Positions 56,545 to 64,000 of a stretch of DNA of 64,000 nucleotides are shown here, in pieces. The translations under genes were made by a program, and so were the position numbers. Each line of letters starts with the position of its first letter. The first letter of the stretch is position 1. A model generated the notes under the pieces. It had not been told where the DNA came from and searched no databases. It worked only from the letters and a program-made list of their open reading frames with translations. Where the stretch lies: positions 3,658,001 through 3,722,000 of the forward strand of contig NZ_CP075185.1 of NCBI RefSeq assembly GCF_020510685.1, read 5' to 3'. This stretch comes from Dechloromonas denitrificans (GTDB lineage Bacteria > Pseudomonadota > Gammaproteobacteria > Burkholderiales > Rhodocyclaceae).

Positions 56545-57182
56545 CCGAAGCGACCGCTCAGAAAGGGGTTGTGTTTCCGCTCCTCGCCGAAGGTCGACAT
56601 CGGACCATGACCGGGGATGAACTCAACCTCGTCACCCAGCGGGAAGAGCTTTTCCTTGATCGAGCGAAGCAGCGTTTGGTGATCCCCCTTGGGGAAATCG
56701 GTACGGCCGATTGAGCCCTGGAACAGGACATCGCCGACCTGGGCAAGATGGCTGGGCGGGTGATAAAAAACGATATGGCCCGGGGTATGGCCAGGGCAAT
56801 GCAGGACATCCAGTTCGACCTCGCCGAAGCGCACCTTGTCGCCCTGCTCCAGCCAGCGGCTTGGCACGAAGCCCTTGACGTCCGGGAAGCCGAACATCTT
56901 GCTCTGCTGCGCCATGCCATCGATCCAGAACGCGTCATCGCGGTGCGGCCCGTCGATCGGCACCCCGGCACGTTCGGCCAAGGCCGCAACGCCGCCGGCG
57001 TGGTCGATGTGGCCGTGCGTAACGAGGATCAGGGCGAGCGTCAGGCCTTCGCCGGCCAGGGTAGCGAGGATGCGATCGATGTCGCCGCCGGGGTCGATTA
57101 CCGCGGCCTGGCGGGTTTTTTCGCACCAGAAAATGGTGCAGTTCTGCTCGAAAGGGGTAACCGGGACAATTGCGTAGCGCAT
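56541..57182 (-). CDS. Glyoxalase II-like MBL hydrolase (YcbL/GloC type)
   Basis: The 213-residue protein has THGHIDH (55-61), CPGHTPGH and IPGHGP, the glyoxalase II metal-binding pattern. The length and AIVPVTPFEQNCTIFW opening fit the single-domain YcbL/GloC group rather than the longer GloB. Such enzymes hydrolyse S-lactoylglutathione. It sits between two HDOD genes without a clear functional tie. Confidence 0.88.
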   Translation of the reverse strand: MRYAIVPVTPFEQNCTIFWCEKTRQAAVIDPGGDIDRILATLAGEGLTLALILVTHGHIDHAGGVAALAERAGVPIDGPHRDDAFWIDGMAQQSKMFGFPDVKGFVPSRWLEQGDKVRFGEVELDVLHCPGHTPGHIVFYHPPSHLAQVGDVLFQGSIGRTDFPKGDHQTLLRSIKEKLFPLGDEVEFIPGHGPMSTFGEERKHNPFLSGRFG

Positions 57183-57303
57183 TTTTCAACCAAAATGTTT
57201 ATTTCGCGACCATTATCGCATGCTGGCACCCTTGCCCGGCGCAGCCCGCCCCCTTACACTCGGCGGCGTTGCAGGCACACTTATATTGAAGGACGACAAG
57301 AAG

Positions 57304-58149
57304 ATGCTCGACCACCCGCTTCCGGATATCGACGCTTGGGTATTGCTCTTCAGCAACAATACGCTGCCCGTGCTGCGCGTCACCAAGCGCCGCCTCGACG
57401 AAATGCGCGCCGATCTCGAGCGTGTCGATGCCCGCGAACTGGCTCATGTCATCCTGCAAGACCCGATCATGACCGTTCGCGTCTTGGCCTATATCCAGCC
57501 GATGCGCGGCCGGGCGCTACAGCACGACATCACGACCATTGCCAGCGCCGTGATGATGGCCGGCATGGAGCCGTTCTTCCGGCGCTTCGAGGAACTGCCG
57601 ACCATCGAGGGGATGCTGAAGGGCGTTGACCCGCACGCCCTGCTCGGGGTTCTGCAGGTCATCCGGCGCGCCCAGCGGGCTGCGGACTACGCCCAGGACT
57701 GGGCGATCTGGCGCCACGACGTGAATATGGAAGAAGTACGCATTGCCGCGCTGCTCCACGATCTGACCGAAATTCTCGTGTGGTGCTTCGCGCCCAAACT
57801 CGGCCTGGAGATTCGCGCCCAGCAGATCGCCAAGCCGACCATGCGCAGTACCGATGCCCAGAAGCACATCATCGACCACACGTTTCAGGATATCCAGGTC
57901 GCGCTGTGCCAGGTCTGGCATCTGCCGGAATTGCTGCTCCGTCTGATCGACGATTCCAATGCCGAACAACCGCGCGTCAAGAATGTTGCGCTCGCCGTCC
58001 GTCTCGCCCGGCACTCATCGCACGGCTGGGATGACCCGGCCCTGCCCGACGATTTCACCGACATCGGCCAACTGTTGAACATCACGCCGGAAGCGGTGCG
58101 CCAGCGTATCGGCCTGGAGCCGATGCCGGCCCGCGAGGCGGACGACTAA
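57304..58149 (+). CDS. HDOD-domain protein
   Basis: The 281-residue protein has an HDOD domain over most of its length (about 30-240; ILQDPIMTVRVLAYIQ, RIAALLHDLTEILVW). HD-like residues occur in LLHDLTE, but no GYP motif. AAGGACGACAAGAAG lies before the ATG at 57304; an upstream GTG/ATG frame to 57220 is less likely. HDOD proteins usually act as non-enzymatic signalling adaptors. It is the second HDOD gene within 3 kb. Confidence 0.82.
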   Translation: MLDHPLPDIDAWVLLFSNNTLPVLRVTKRRLDEMRADLERVDARELAHVILQDPIMTVRVLAYIQPMRGRALQHDITTIASAVMMAGMEPFFRRFEELPTIEGMLKGVDPHALLGVLQVIRRAQRAADYAQDWAIWRHDVNMEEVRIAALLHDLTEILVWCFAPKLGLEIRAQQIAKPTMRSTDAQKHIIDHTFQDIQVALCQVWHLPELLLRLIDDSNAEQPRVKNVALAVRLARHSSHGWDDPALPDDFTDIGQLLNITPEAVRQRIGLEPMPAREADD

Positions 58150-58188
58150 CCCGGCCCGACGACGAACCGGCCGGCTCGGGCAGTCGCC

Positions 58189-60111
58189 TCAGGACAGGCT
58201 GGCGGCCCGCGCCTCAAGCACTTCCCAACGTTCGAGACATTCCAGCAATTCATCGTCAATGGCCGCCAGGCGGGCCGCCGCCTGTTGCGCCGTGGACGGA
58301 TCGCTCTGGTAGAGCGTCGCATCCGCCAGCAACTTGCCGAGTTCGAGCTGTTCAGCTTCCAGCCCGGCGATTTTCCCGGGCAAGGTTTCCAGTTCGCGCT
58401 GCTCCTTCCAGGGCAGCTTGCTGACCTTGGCCTTGGCCGCCTCAACCGGCTTGCCGGCCGGTTTGGCTTCCTGCTTCTGGCGGGCCGCATCCTTGGCCAC
58501 GCTTGCCTTGTAGGCCGCCCAGTCGCTGTAACCGCCGGCATATTCCGACCAGCGGCCATCGCCCTCGGCGGCAATGGTCTGCGTCACCACGTTGTCGAGG
58601 AAGGTCCGGTCGTGGCTGACCAGGAACAGCGTACCGGTGTAGTTGGCCAACAGTTCTTCGAGCAGTTCGAGGGTTTCGATATCGAGATCGTTGGTCGGCT
58701 CGTCGAGCACCAGCACATTGGCCGGCTTGGCGAACAGGCGGGCCAGCAGCAGCCGGTTGCGCTCGCCGCCGGACAAGGAGCTGACCGGGGAACGGGCGCG
58801 CTCCGGGGCGAAGAGGAAATCTTCCAGATAGCCGATGACGTGTTTCCTGGCACCACCGATTTCGACGAAGTCGGAGCCCGGCGAGATGATGTCGATCAGC
58901 GTCGAGTCCGGGTTCAACTGGGTACGGAACTGGTCGAAGTAGGCCACATCGATCTTGGTGCCGAGGCGGACGATTCCTTCGTCCGGCTGCAGTTCGCCGA
59001 GGATCATCCGCAGCAGCGTCGTCTTGCCGGCGCCATTCGGGCCGATCACGCCGATCTTGTCGCCCCGCTGGATGCGGGTCGAGAAATCGCCGACGATGGT
59101 CCGGCCGCCGTAGCGCTTGGTCACATGTTCCAGTTCGGCGACCAGCTTGCCGCTCTTGTCGCCGGAGTCGAGCTGCAGATTGACCTTGCCCATCCGCTCG
59201 CGCCGCGCCTGGCGCTCGGCCCGCAACTGATCCAGCCGCTGGACGCGGAAGACGGCGCGCGTGCGCCGCGCCTCGACTCCCTTGCGGATCCAGACTTCCT
59301 CTTCCTTGAGCAGTTTGTCGGCGCGGGCATTGGCCAGCCCCTCTTCATGCAGCAATGCTTCCTTGCGCTGCTGATACTCCTGGAAACTGCCGGGAAAACT
59401 AACCAGCTTGCCGCGATCCAGTTCGACGATGCGCGTACAGACGTGGTCGAGGAAGGAGCGATCGTGGGTGATGAAGAACAAGGTGACATTGGTCTCGATC
59501 AGCATGTTCTCCAGCCACTCGATAGCCGCGATATCGAGGTGATTGGTCGGCTCGTCGAGGAGCAGGACCTCCGGCGCCACGGCCAGCGCCTGGGCCAGTG
59601 CCAGGCGTTTCTTCTGGCCGCCGGAGAGACTGCCGACCAAGGCATCGGGGTCAAGACTGAAGCGTTCGATAACGCGCTCGGCCTGCGCCTCGTAAGCCCA
59701 CGCACCGCACGCCTCCATCTCGTGCTGCAGGGTTTCCATGCGGGCCAGCAGCGCCTCGTGGTCAACGTCAGGCTCGGCCATCTGGTGCGTCACTTCATGA
59801 TAGGCGGCGAGCAGTTTGGAAGCCTCGCCCATGCCGGAAGTCACCGCCTCGAAAACCGTCATCTCGGCCTCGAACGGCGGCTCCTGCGGCACATAGCCGA
59901 CGCGGATGCCGGGCTGCACCCAGACCTCGCCGTCGTCGAGTTTGCCGCGCCCCGAACCGCCAGCCAAGGCGGCGAGCAAGGAGGATTTACCGGTCCCGTT
60001 GCGGCCGATCAGCGCGACACGCTCACCCGGATCGAGCAGAAAATCGGTGTGGTCGAGAAGCGGCACGTGGCCGTAAGCAAGGCAGGCAGAGGAGAGTTTT
60101 AGATAGGGCAT
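58189..60111 (-). CDS. uup: ABC-F family ATPase Uup
   Basis: The 640-residue protein has two ATPase domains without membrane spans: Walker A GRNGTGKSS (36-44) and GPNGAGKTT (about 360). The signatures LSGGQKKRLA and LSGGERNRLL are each followed by DEPTN(H/D)LD. A C-terminal coiled-coil (about 560-640) favours Uup over EttA. Uup affects transposon excision and ribosome function. The start MPYLKLSSA at 60111 is chosen by homology; a hairpin lies 16 bases upstream. Confidence 0.92.
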   Translation of the reverse strand: MPYLKLSSACLAYGHVPLLDHTDFLLDPGERVALIGRNGTGKSSLLAALAGGSGRGKLDDGEVWVQPGIRVGYVPQEPPFEAEMTVFEAVTSGMGEASKLLAAYHEVTHQMAEPDVDHEALLARMETLQHEMEACGAWAYEAQAERVIERFSLDPDALVGSLSGGQKKRLALAQALAVAPEVLLLDEPTNHLDIAAIEWLENMLIETNVTLFFITHDRSFLDHVCTRIVELDRGKLVSFPGSFQEYQQRKEALLHEEGLANARADKLLKEEEVWIRKGVEARRTRAVFRVQRLDQLRAERQARRERMGKVNLQLDSGDKSGKLVAELEHVTKRYGGRTIVGDFSTRIQRGDKIGVIGPNGAGKTTLLRMILGELQPDEGIVRLGTKIDVAYFDQFRTQLNPDSTLIDIISPGSDFVEIGGARKHVIGYLEDFLFAPERARSPVSSLSGGERNRLLLARLFAKPANVLVLDEPTNDLDIETLELLEELLANYTGTLFLVSHDRTFLDNVVTQTIAAEGDGRWSEYAGGYSDWAAYKASVAKDAARQKQEAKPAGKPVEAAKAKVSKLPWKEQRELETLPGKIAGLEAEQLELGKLLADATLYQSDPSTAQQAAARLAAIDDELLECLERWEVLEARAASLS

Positions 60112-60126
60112 GGGCGCTAAATGAGT

Positions 60127-60148
60127 GCGGCGCCTCGCAAGGCGCCGC
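60127..60148 (-). promoter_or_regulatory. GC-rich hairpin in the uup leader
   Basis: Perfect 8-bp stem GCGGCGCC-TTGCGA-GGCGCCGC (minus strand), ending 15 bases before the uup ATG and not followed by a T-run. It could shield the start or act in attenuation. Confidence 0.4.
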
Positions 60149-60337
60149 GTTGGGAATAAAGGGATTCTAGCCGCTCGCGAGGCAAAGCGCGAAAGTTGTC
60201 TCGGCAAGACCGCCGCCCAAGGCGGTCGATTCGGTAGCCGATCGTGACTTTGGCCATTGCCGTTTTCATAGTGCGCCAATCTTTCACAAGGGCCTCCCGC
60301 ACCGGTACAATGCGCCCCTGCCGGAAAAATGCGGCTC

Positions 60338-60412
60338 GCCTCCATAGTTAAATGGATATAACACGCCCCTCCTAAGGGCGAATTGGTGGTTCGATTCCAC
60401 CTGGGGGCACCA
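60338..60412 (+). tRNA. tRNA-Arg(CCU)
   Basis: The 75-base sequence folds as a class I tRNA: acceptor GCCTCCA/TGGGGGC, D-arm GTTAAATGGATATAAC, anticodon stem CGCCC/GGGCG with loop CTCCTAA (CCT at 60371-60373), T-loop TTCGATT and encoded CCA. It lies divergently upstream of uup. Confidence 0.97.
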
Positions 60413-60537
60413 AGAAGCCGTTCGAATCGCGAGCCTTTTCAGCCCGAGCTTTCACCGAGACGACAAAACGCTTCGCCGGCCCCGTCACCAAGCGGGCTTC
60501 CTCGGACGTGCCATCAGAAGTCCTCACCTCATCCAGC

Positions 60538-61731
60538 ATGTCTCTCGACCCCCAGACTCTCTTTATCGTAAGCGTCACCAATCTCCTGGCACTGGCGATA
60601 CTGCTGCCGCTGATCATGGGCGGGAGGCTCAGTCCAGCCGCCAAAGCGGCACGCCTCTCATTGATCGTGCATGCCGGCGCCTGGATTGCCGTCATTCTTT
60701 CCGAACAAACGACCAACCAGTGGGCGAATCTCGTTTTGTCCACCATCTCGATGGGCTGCTACAGCGCCAGTCACTGGCTTCTTTACCGCGCCCTGAGCGA
60801 ATGGCTGGGACCACGCAAGCTCCGGCGGACGTTAGCCATCCTCGCCGTAACGATGCCGATCGGCTACGCCATTGCATTCGACAACTACGCCTGGCGAGTT
60901 GGCTGGGCCAATCTTCTGATTGCCTTGCAGCTCCTCATCCTTGCCCAGGCAACGCTGCATCCAGCGTCGAAACGCCATGGCTCGTGGCGCTTTGCGCTCT
61001 GCATCTGTTTCTCGGCGATGGCCGCCTTGACGTTGGCCCGAGGCTTTCTCGGCACCTTCCATAGCGACCTCTATCCGAGTTTTGCCACGCCGCACCCGAT
61101 CAATATCATGTCGTTGCTGGTGGCCAATGCGGCGATGATCTTGAGCAACGTCTCGGTCCTGGTCGCTTGGCGCGAGGAAGCGGAACTGCAGCTACGCGAA
61201 CTGATAGCAGTCGATCCGCTGACCACCTTGCTGAATCGTCGCGGCTGGGATGAGCGGGGAATGCACGCTTTCTCGCTGGCTTTACGCCATCAACAGCCGC
61301 TCTCCCTGCTCTCGATGGACATCGATCATTTCAAGCAAATCAACGACCACTACGGGCATGAGGCGGGAGACGCCGCCTTGCGTCTATTCGGGCAATTGCT
61401 GCACGAGCAACAACGGACCGGCGACATCATTGCCCGGATTGGCGGCGAGGAATTTTGTGTCATGCTCCCGATGGCCGGCTTAGATGCCGCACAAGGCTTC
61501 GAACGGCGCTTGCGTAGCCTGCTCGATAGCCAGGCAACAGAGAAACTCGGCTTTTCCTTCAGCTTCAGCACGGGGCTGGCCTACCTGACGCCAGCCGATC
61601 GCAGCCTCGATAATTTGCGGCAACGTTCCGACCAAGCCTTGTATCAAGCGAAAAATGCCGGGCGAGGACGCCTGGTGATGCATGACGACCACTTGCCGGA
61701 GATCGATCGAGCAAGTTTCAGCACGACCTAA
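60538..61731 (+). CDS. Membrane diguanylate cyclase
   Basis: The 397-residue protein has about six membrane spans (8-25, 40-56, 64-80, 98-112, 120-136, 150-168 approximately). A GGDEF domain follows (about 225-385) with DIDHFKQINDHYGHEAGD and an intact active site GGEEF. An inhibitory I-site RTGD lies five residues before it. It should make c-di-GMP from GTP with product inhibition. The ATG at 60538 has no good ribosome site; GTG 60508 is an alternative. Confidence 0.9.
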   Translation: MSLDPQTLFIVSVTNLLALAILLPLIMGGRLSPAAKAARLSLIVHAGAWIAVILSEQTTNQWANLVLSTISMGCYSASHWLLYRALSEWLGPRKLRRTLAILAVTMPIGYAIAFDNYAWRVGWANLLIALQLLILAQATLHPASKRHGSWRFALCICFSAMAALTLARGFLGTFHSDLYPSFATPHPINIMSLLVANAAMILSNVSVLVAWREEAELQLRELIAVDPLTTLLNRRGWDERGMHAFSLALRHQQPLSLLSMDIDHFKQINDHYGHEAGDAALRLFGQLLHEQQRTGDIIARIGGEEFCVMLPMAGLDAAQGFERRLRSLLDSQATEKLGFSFSFSTGLAYLTPADRSLDNLRQRSDQALYQAKNAGRGRLVMHDDHLPEIDRASFSTT

Positions 61732-61785
61732 GTCCGAAAGCCTTGGCGGCTACAATACCGCCCCACCTCACCGCCCCGCCGAACC

Positions 61786-62562
61786 ATGAAAAAAAGCGCC
61801 ACGACTCCCCGCCACTCCGTCGACATCAGCGAAGAGGCTGGCGTGCGCAACCTGCATTTCGGCTCGGACTGGATCCAGGGTGCCATGCGCATCGCCCGCC
61901 CATGGTCGCTGGAACTGGCCTATACCCGCGAAATGATGGCCGGGCTGCTGCTCCGCCCGGCCGGCCAGTGGCCGCGCCATGCCCTGCTGATCGGCCTCGG
62001 CGCCGGGTCGCTGGCCAAGTTCATTTACCGCAATCTGCCGAATTGCCGGATCACCGTCGTCGAGATCAATCCGCAGGTCGAATTCATCGCCCGCCAGTAT
62101 TTCAAGCTGCCGGACGATCCACGCCGCATCGATGTCGTCATCGGTTGCGGTGCCGACTACATGCTGAGCGGCGAGCGTCAGTTCGACTACATCCTGGCCG
62201 ACGGTTTCGACCCGGAAGCGCGGGCCGGCGCGCTCGACACCCTGCCTTTTTATCAGGCCTGCCGGGCCAGGCTGAGCGAACGCGGGCTGTTCTGCGCCAA
62301 TCTGCTCGGCCGCAACAAGAGTTTCCAGGCCAGCGCCGAGCGGATCAGGACGGCTTTCGATGGCCGGCTGACGGTCTTCCCCTCCTGCGACAGCGGCAAC
62401 ACCATCGTCTTCGCCACCGGCGGCGAGCCGGTCGATGTCTCGCTCGACGAACTGCGCGAGCGCGCGGTGAAACTGAAGCAGGACTCCGGCCTCGACTTGT
62501 TGCCGACGATCAGCCGCCTGCAACTGGGCGCCCCTTTCCCGGATAGCCGCCTGGCGATCTAA
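61786..62562 (+). CDS. Spermidine synthase-like aminopropyltransferase-fold protein
   Basis: The 258-residue Rossmann methyltransferase-like protein has LLIGLGAGSLAKF (SAM-type glycine motif), VVEINPQVEFIARQYF and DYILADGFDPEARAG, as in the spermidine synthase superfamily. It lacks a full N-terminal beta domain and some polyamine-site residues, so substrate is uncertain. An AT-flanked imperfect hairpin at 62562-62584 may be its terminator. Located after the diguanylate cyclase with a 54-bp gap. Confidence 0.78.
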   Translation: MKKSATTPRHSVDISEEAGVRNLHFGSDWIQGAMRIARPWSLELAYTREMMAGLLLRPAGQWPRHALLIGLGAGSLAKFIYRNLPNCRITVVEINPQVEFIARQYFKLPDDPRRIDVVIGCGADYMLSGERQFDYILADGFDPEARAGALDTLPFYQACRARLSERGLFCANLLGRNKSFQASAERIRTAFDGRLTVFPSCDSGNTIVFATGGEPVDVSLDELRERAVKLKQDSGLDLLPTISRLQLGAPFPDSRLAI

Positions 62563-62794
62563 AAAATCCGGGCGGAATTTTTTCGGGTGCCGGGTCCCGC
62601 CAGCCCTGGGTTGCAGGGTTTGCTCGGCCATCGGAGCGATTTTTCGCACCGATGTTTCTTCTTGATTTCCGGCCTTGCTGGGCTAACAATAGAATTGTCC
62701 TCCACCGATAACAACGACAAGGCGGCAAGAACAACGATAACTAGCAGGGGTTGTCGACCTTCATTTATCAACTGCCAAAAGCCAAGAGGAGACT
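62563..62794. other. Intergenic region without a clear gene
   Basis: The 232-bp gap begins with an imperfect A/T-flanked stem (62562-62584) that may terminate the spermidine-synthase-like gene. The rest shows no ORF with a ribosome site. AAGAGGAGA near its end is the ribosome site of the next gene. Confidence 0.4.
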
Positions 62795-63061
62795 ATGCTT
62801 TCATTTCAGGATGTTATGGATTACTGCGATCTCGACCGCGGTGAAATAGAAGCTGTCGCGGAACATGAACACATACCGATGACAGTAGCGGCGGAGATGG
62901 GCGAGTTTCTGCTTTGTACGCCGGATGGCGTCTGTCGGCTGCATTCGATGATTATCGACAACATGCAGCAGGCGCTTGATGCCGGCCATTACGAGCATGC
63001 GCAGGAGTTGGCGAAGACTTACGAACACCTGCAACGCTCCCACCCGATCCCGAATCACTGA
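62795..63061 (+). CDS. Small acidic hypothetical protein
   Basis: The 88-residue frame has an excellent AGAGGAG six to seven bases before its ATG and a terminator past its stop. Sequence: MLSFQDVMDYCDLDRGEIEAVAEHEHIP, then a helical His/Glu/Gln-rich region. It has no membrane span; two of its cysteines lie in LLCTPDGVCRL. I do not recognise a family. It converges with the narL-like gene. Confidence 0.7.
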   Translation: MLSFQDVMDYCDLDRGEIEAVAEHEHIPMTVAAEMGEFLLCTPDGVCRLHSMIIDNMQQALDAGHYEHAQELAKTYEHLQRSHPIPNH

Positions 63062-63106
63062 GTTTATTCCTCGCCCTCGAGGAACTCGCCGGCCATCAGC
63101 CGGCAT

Positions 63107-63141
63107 AAGGCTCCCGCCCTTGCGGCCGGAGCCTTTCTTTT
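63107..63141 (+). terminator. Rho-independent terminator after the small acidic ORF
   Basis: AAGGCTCC (63107-63114) pairs with GGAGCCTT (63128-63135), followed by TCTTTT. It lies 45 bases past the ORF stop and 28 before the end of the convergent regulator gene. Confidence 0.6.
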
Positions 63142-63168
63142 GGCCAACGAAAAAGCCGGCAAGCGCCA

Positions 63169-63846
63169 TCAGGCGCTGGGCGAGGCACTCCGGTTCTGGC
63201 CAAAACCGTGTTCGACGGCGTACAGCGCGACCTGCACGCGGCTGCTCATGTTCAGCTTCTTGAAGATGTTCTGGACGTGGATCTTGACCGTGCTCTCGGC
63301 CAGGTCGAGCTTGCGGGCGATTTCCTTGTTGCTTTCGCCCTGCGCCAGACTGGCCATGATGTCGCGTTCGCGCGGCGAAAAACGATCGCGTTCGAGCATC
63401 GCCGGCTCCCCCTTGGGCGAGGCCCGGACGCCCTGGATCAGCTTGGCGGTCATCTGCTGCGATACCACCGAATCCCCTTGCGCCGCCCGCCGGATGGCGT
63501 CGATCAGCGTATCGGTTTCGATATTCTTCAGCAGATAGCCGCTCGCCCCGGCCCGCAACGCGTCCATCAGATCGCGCGCATCCTCGGAAACGGTCAGCAT
63601 CAGCACATGGACATCGGGCATCTCCTCGGCGATCACCTTGACCGCTTCCAGTCCGGAAATACCGGCCATGTGCAGATCGAGCAACACGACATCGGGCTTC
63701 AGCGAACGGGCGCGCTTGATGCCTTCCAGCCCGTCGCCGGCCTCCCCGACGACGTCGAAATCGTCGTTGCGCTGGAGCAGGGACTTGATGCCGCTGCGGA
63801 ACAGGGTGTGATCGTCGACCAACAGGACACGGATTTTTTCGCTCAT
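63169..63846 (-). CDS. NarL/LuxR-family response regulator
   Basis: The 225-residue protein has a receiver domain (1-120) with acidic DD10-11 region (VDDHTLF), phospho-acceptor Asp57 near LLDLHM, and Lys near LLKN. A LuxR-type helix-turn-helix follows (about 150-212, FSPRERDIMASLAQGESNKEIARKL). Sequence style (IRVLLVDDHTLFRSGIKSLLQRN) is that of NarL-type regulators. The sensor kinase stop lies one base before its ATG, so they are co-transcribed. The nitrate link is not proven. Confidence 0.92.
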   Translation of the reverse strand: MSEKIRVLLVDDHTLFRSGIKSLLQRNDDFDVVGEAGDGLEGIKRARSLKPDVVLLDLHMAGISGLEAVKVIAEEMPDVHVLMLTVSEDARDLMDALRAGASGYLLKNIETDTLIDAIRRAAQGDSVVSQQMTAKLIQGVRASPKGEPAMLERDRFSPRERDIMASLAQGESNKEIARKLDLAESTVKIHVQNIFKKLNMSSRVQVALYAVEHGFGQNRSASPSA

Positions 63847-63847
63847 T

Positions 63848-64000
63848 TCAGACAGCCTCTTTGATTTTTCTCGGCAGGTTCAGCGTAACGCACGTACCCT
63901 CGCCAATTGTCGATGTTATCCGACATTCGCCGCCGACCCGATCGGCCCGCTCGCTCATGATCTGCAGGCCGACGTGACGATCGGACAGGACGTTCGGATC
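63848..64000 (-). CDS. Sensor histidine kinase, NarX-like (3' end only)
   Basis: The last 50 codons of a gene entering from the right edge. They show the end of a HATPase domain: HVGLQIMSERADRVGG, the G2 region, then TIGEGTCVTLNLPR. This is typical of NarX/HisKA_3 kinases paired with NarL-type regulators. The stop overlaps the response regulator start region, indicating an operon. Confidence 0.8.
   Translation of the reverse strand, partial: DPNVLSDRHVGLQIMSERADRVGGECRITSTIGEGTCVTLNLPRKIKEAV

Noticed and set aside
63169..64000. Naming the two-component pair narL/narX with certainty
   Set aside because: Only 50 kinase codons are visible, and many NarL-type pairs do not sense nitrate.

Overview
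The window reads as chromosome from a GC-rich betaproteobacterium, most likely Rhodocyclales (Dechloromonas/Azonexus-like). The grounds are the truA-trpF-trpB-trpA-accD-folC-SPOR-cvpA-purF-metZ block, a fimV gene beside asd and leuB-leuD-leuC, an entericidin-like gene between leuC and leuD, and bamC-dapA. This placement rests on gene order and protein character, not on a database search. There is no rRNA, insertion sequence, prophage or CRISPR array.

Region 1 (1-22.7 kb, almost all minus strand) is housekeeping: the 5' part of an RhlE-type helicase, an HD-GYP-like protein coupled to metZ, purF, cvpA, a SPOR protein, folC, accD, trpA/B/F, truA, a small membrane protein, fimV, asd, leuB, leuD, an entericidin-like lipoprotein, leuC, an MFS transporter, a YdcH-like protein and aroC. 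Region 2 (22.7-26.7 kb) holds a 52-residue ORF, a CBS-domain protein, a helix-turn-helix regulator behind palindromic AT-rich DNA, a radical SAM protein divergent from queD, and a patatin-like lipase whose 5' end looks frame-disrupted.

Region 3 (26.7-47.0 kb) is the accessory, stress-flavoured part. A giant cyclic beta-1,2-glucan synthase is followed by transaldolase and phosphoketolase. Then come small envelope/stress genes (YqjD-like, Lmo0937-like, VIT, BON, YXWGXW-type, lipoprotein, Spy/CpxP-like), outer-membrane phospholipase A, and an unusual Crp-HTH/PAS/PAS/degenerate-GGDEF fusion. A 16-bp palindrome, TGTGYG-N4-CGCACA, occurs at seven intergenic places here. At four of them a -10-like hexamer lies exactly where a class II Crp-type activator (centre -41.5) would place it. 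One of these predicted promoters would make a ~75-nt RNA ending at a terminator. I read this as a local stress regulon with a candidate small RNA, possibly run by the encoded Crp-like fusion; that link is inference.

Region 4 (47.1-64 kb) has tRNA-Ser(UGA), a Bax-inhibitor-1 protein, rlmD, an Ala/Pro-rich lipoprotein with a strong extended -10 promoter, an MBL hydrolase, bamC, dapA, a short tilS, accA, two HDOD proteins flanking a glyoxalase-II-like enzyme, the ABC-F ATPase uup, tRNA-Arg(CCU), a membrane diguanylate cyclase, a spermidine-synthase-like protein, a small conserved-looking ORF, and a NarL-type regulator with the 3' end of its sensor kinase.
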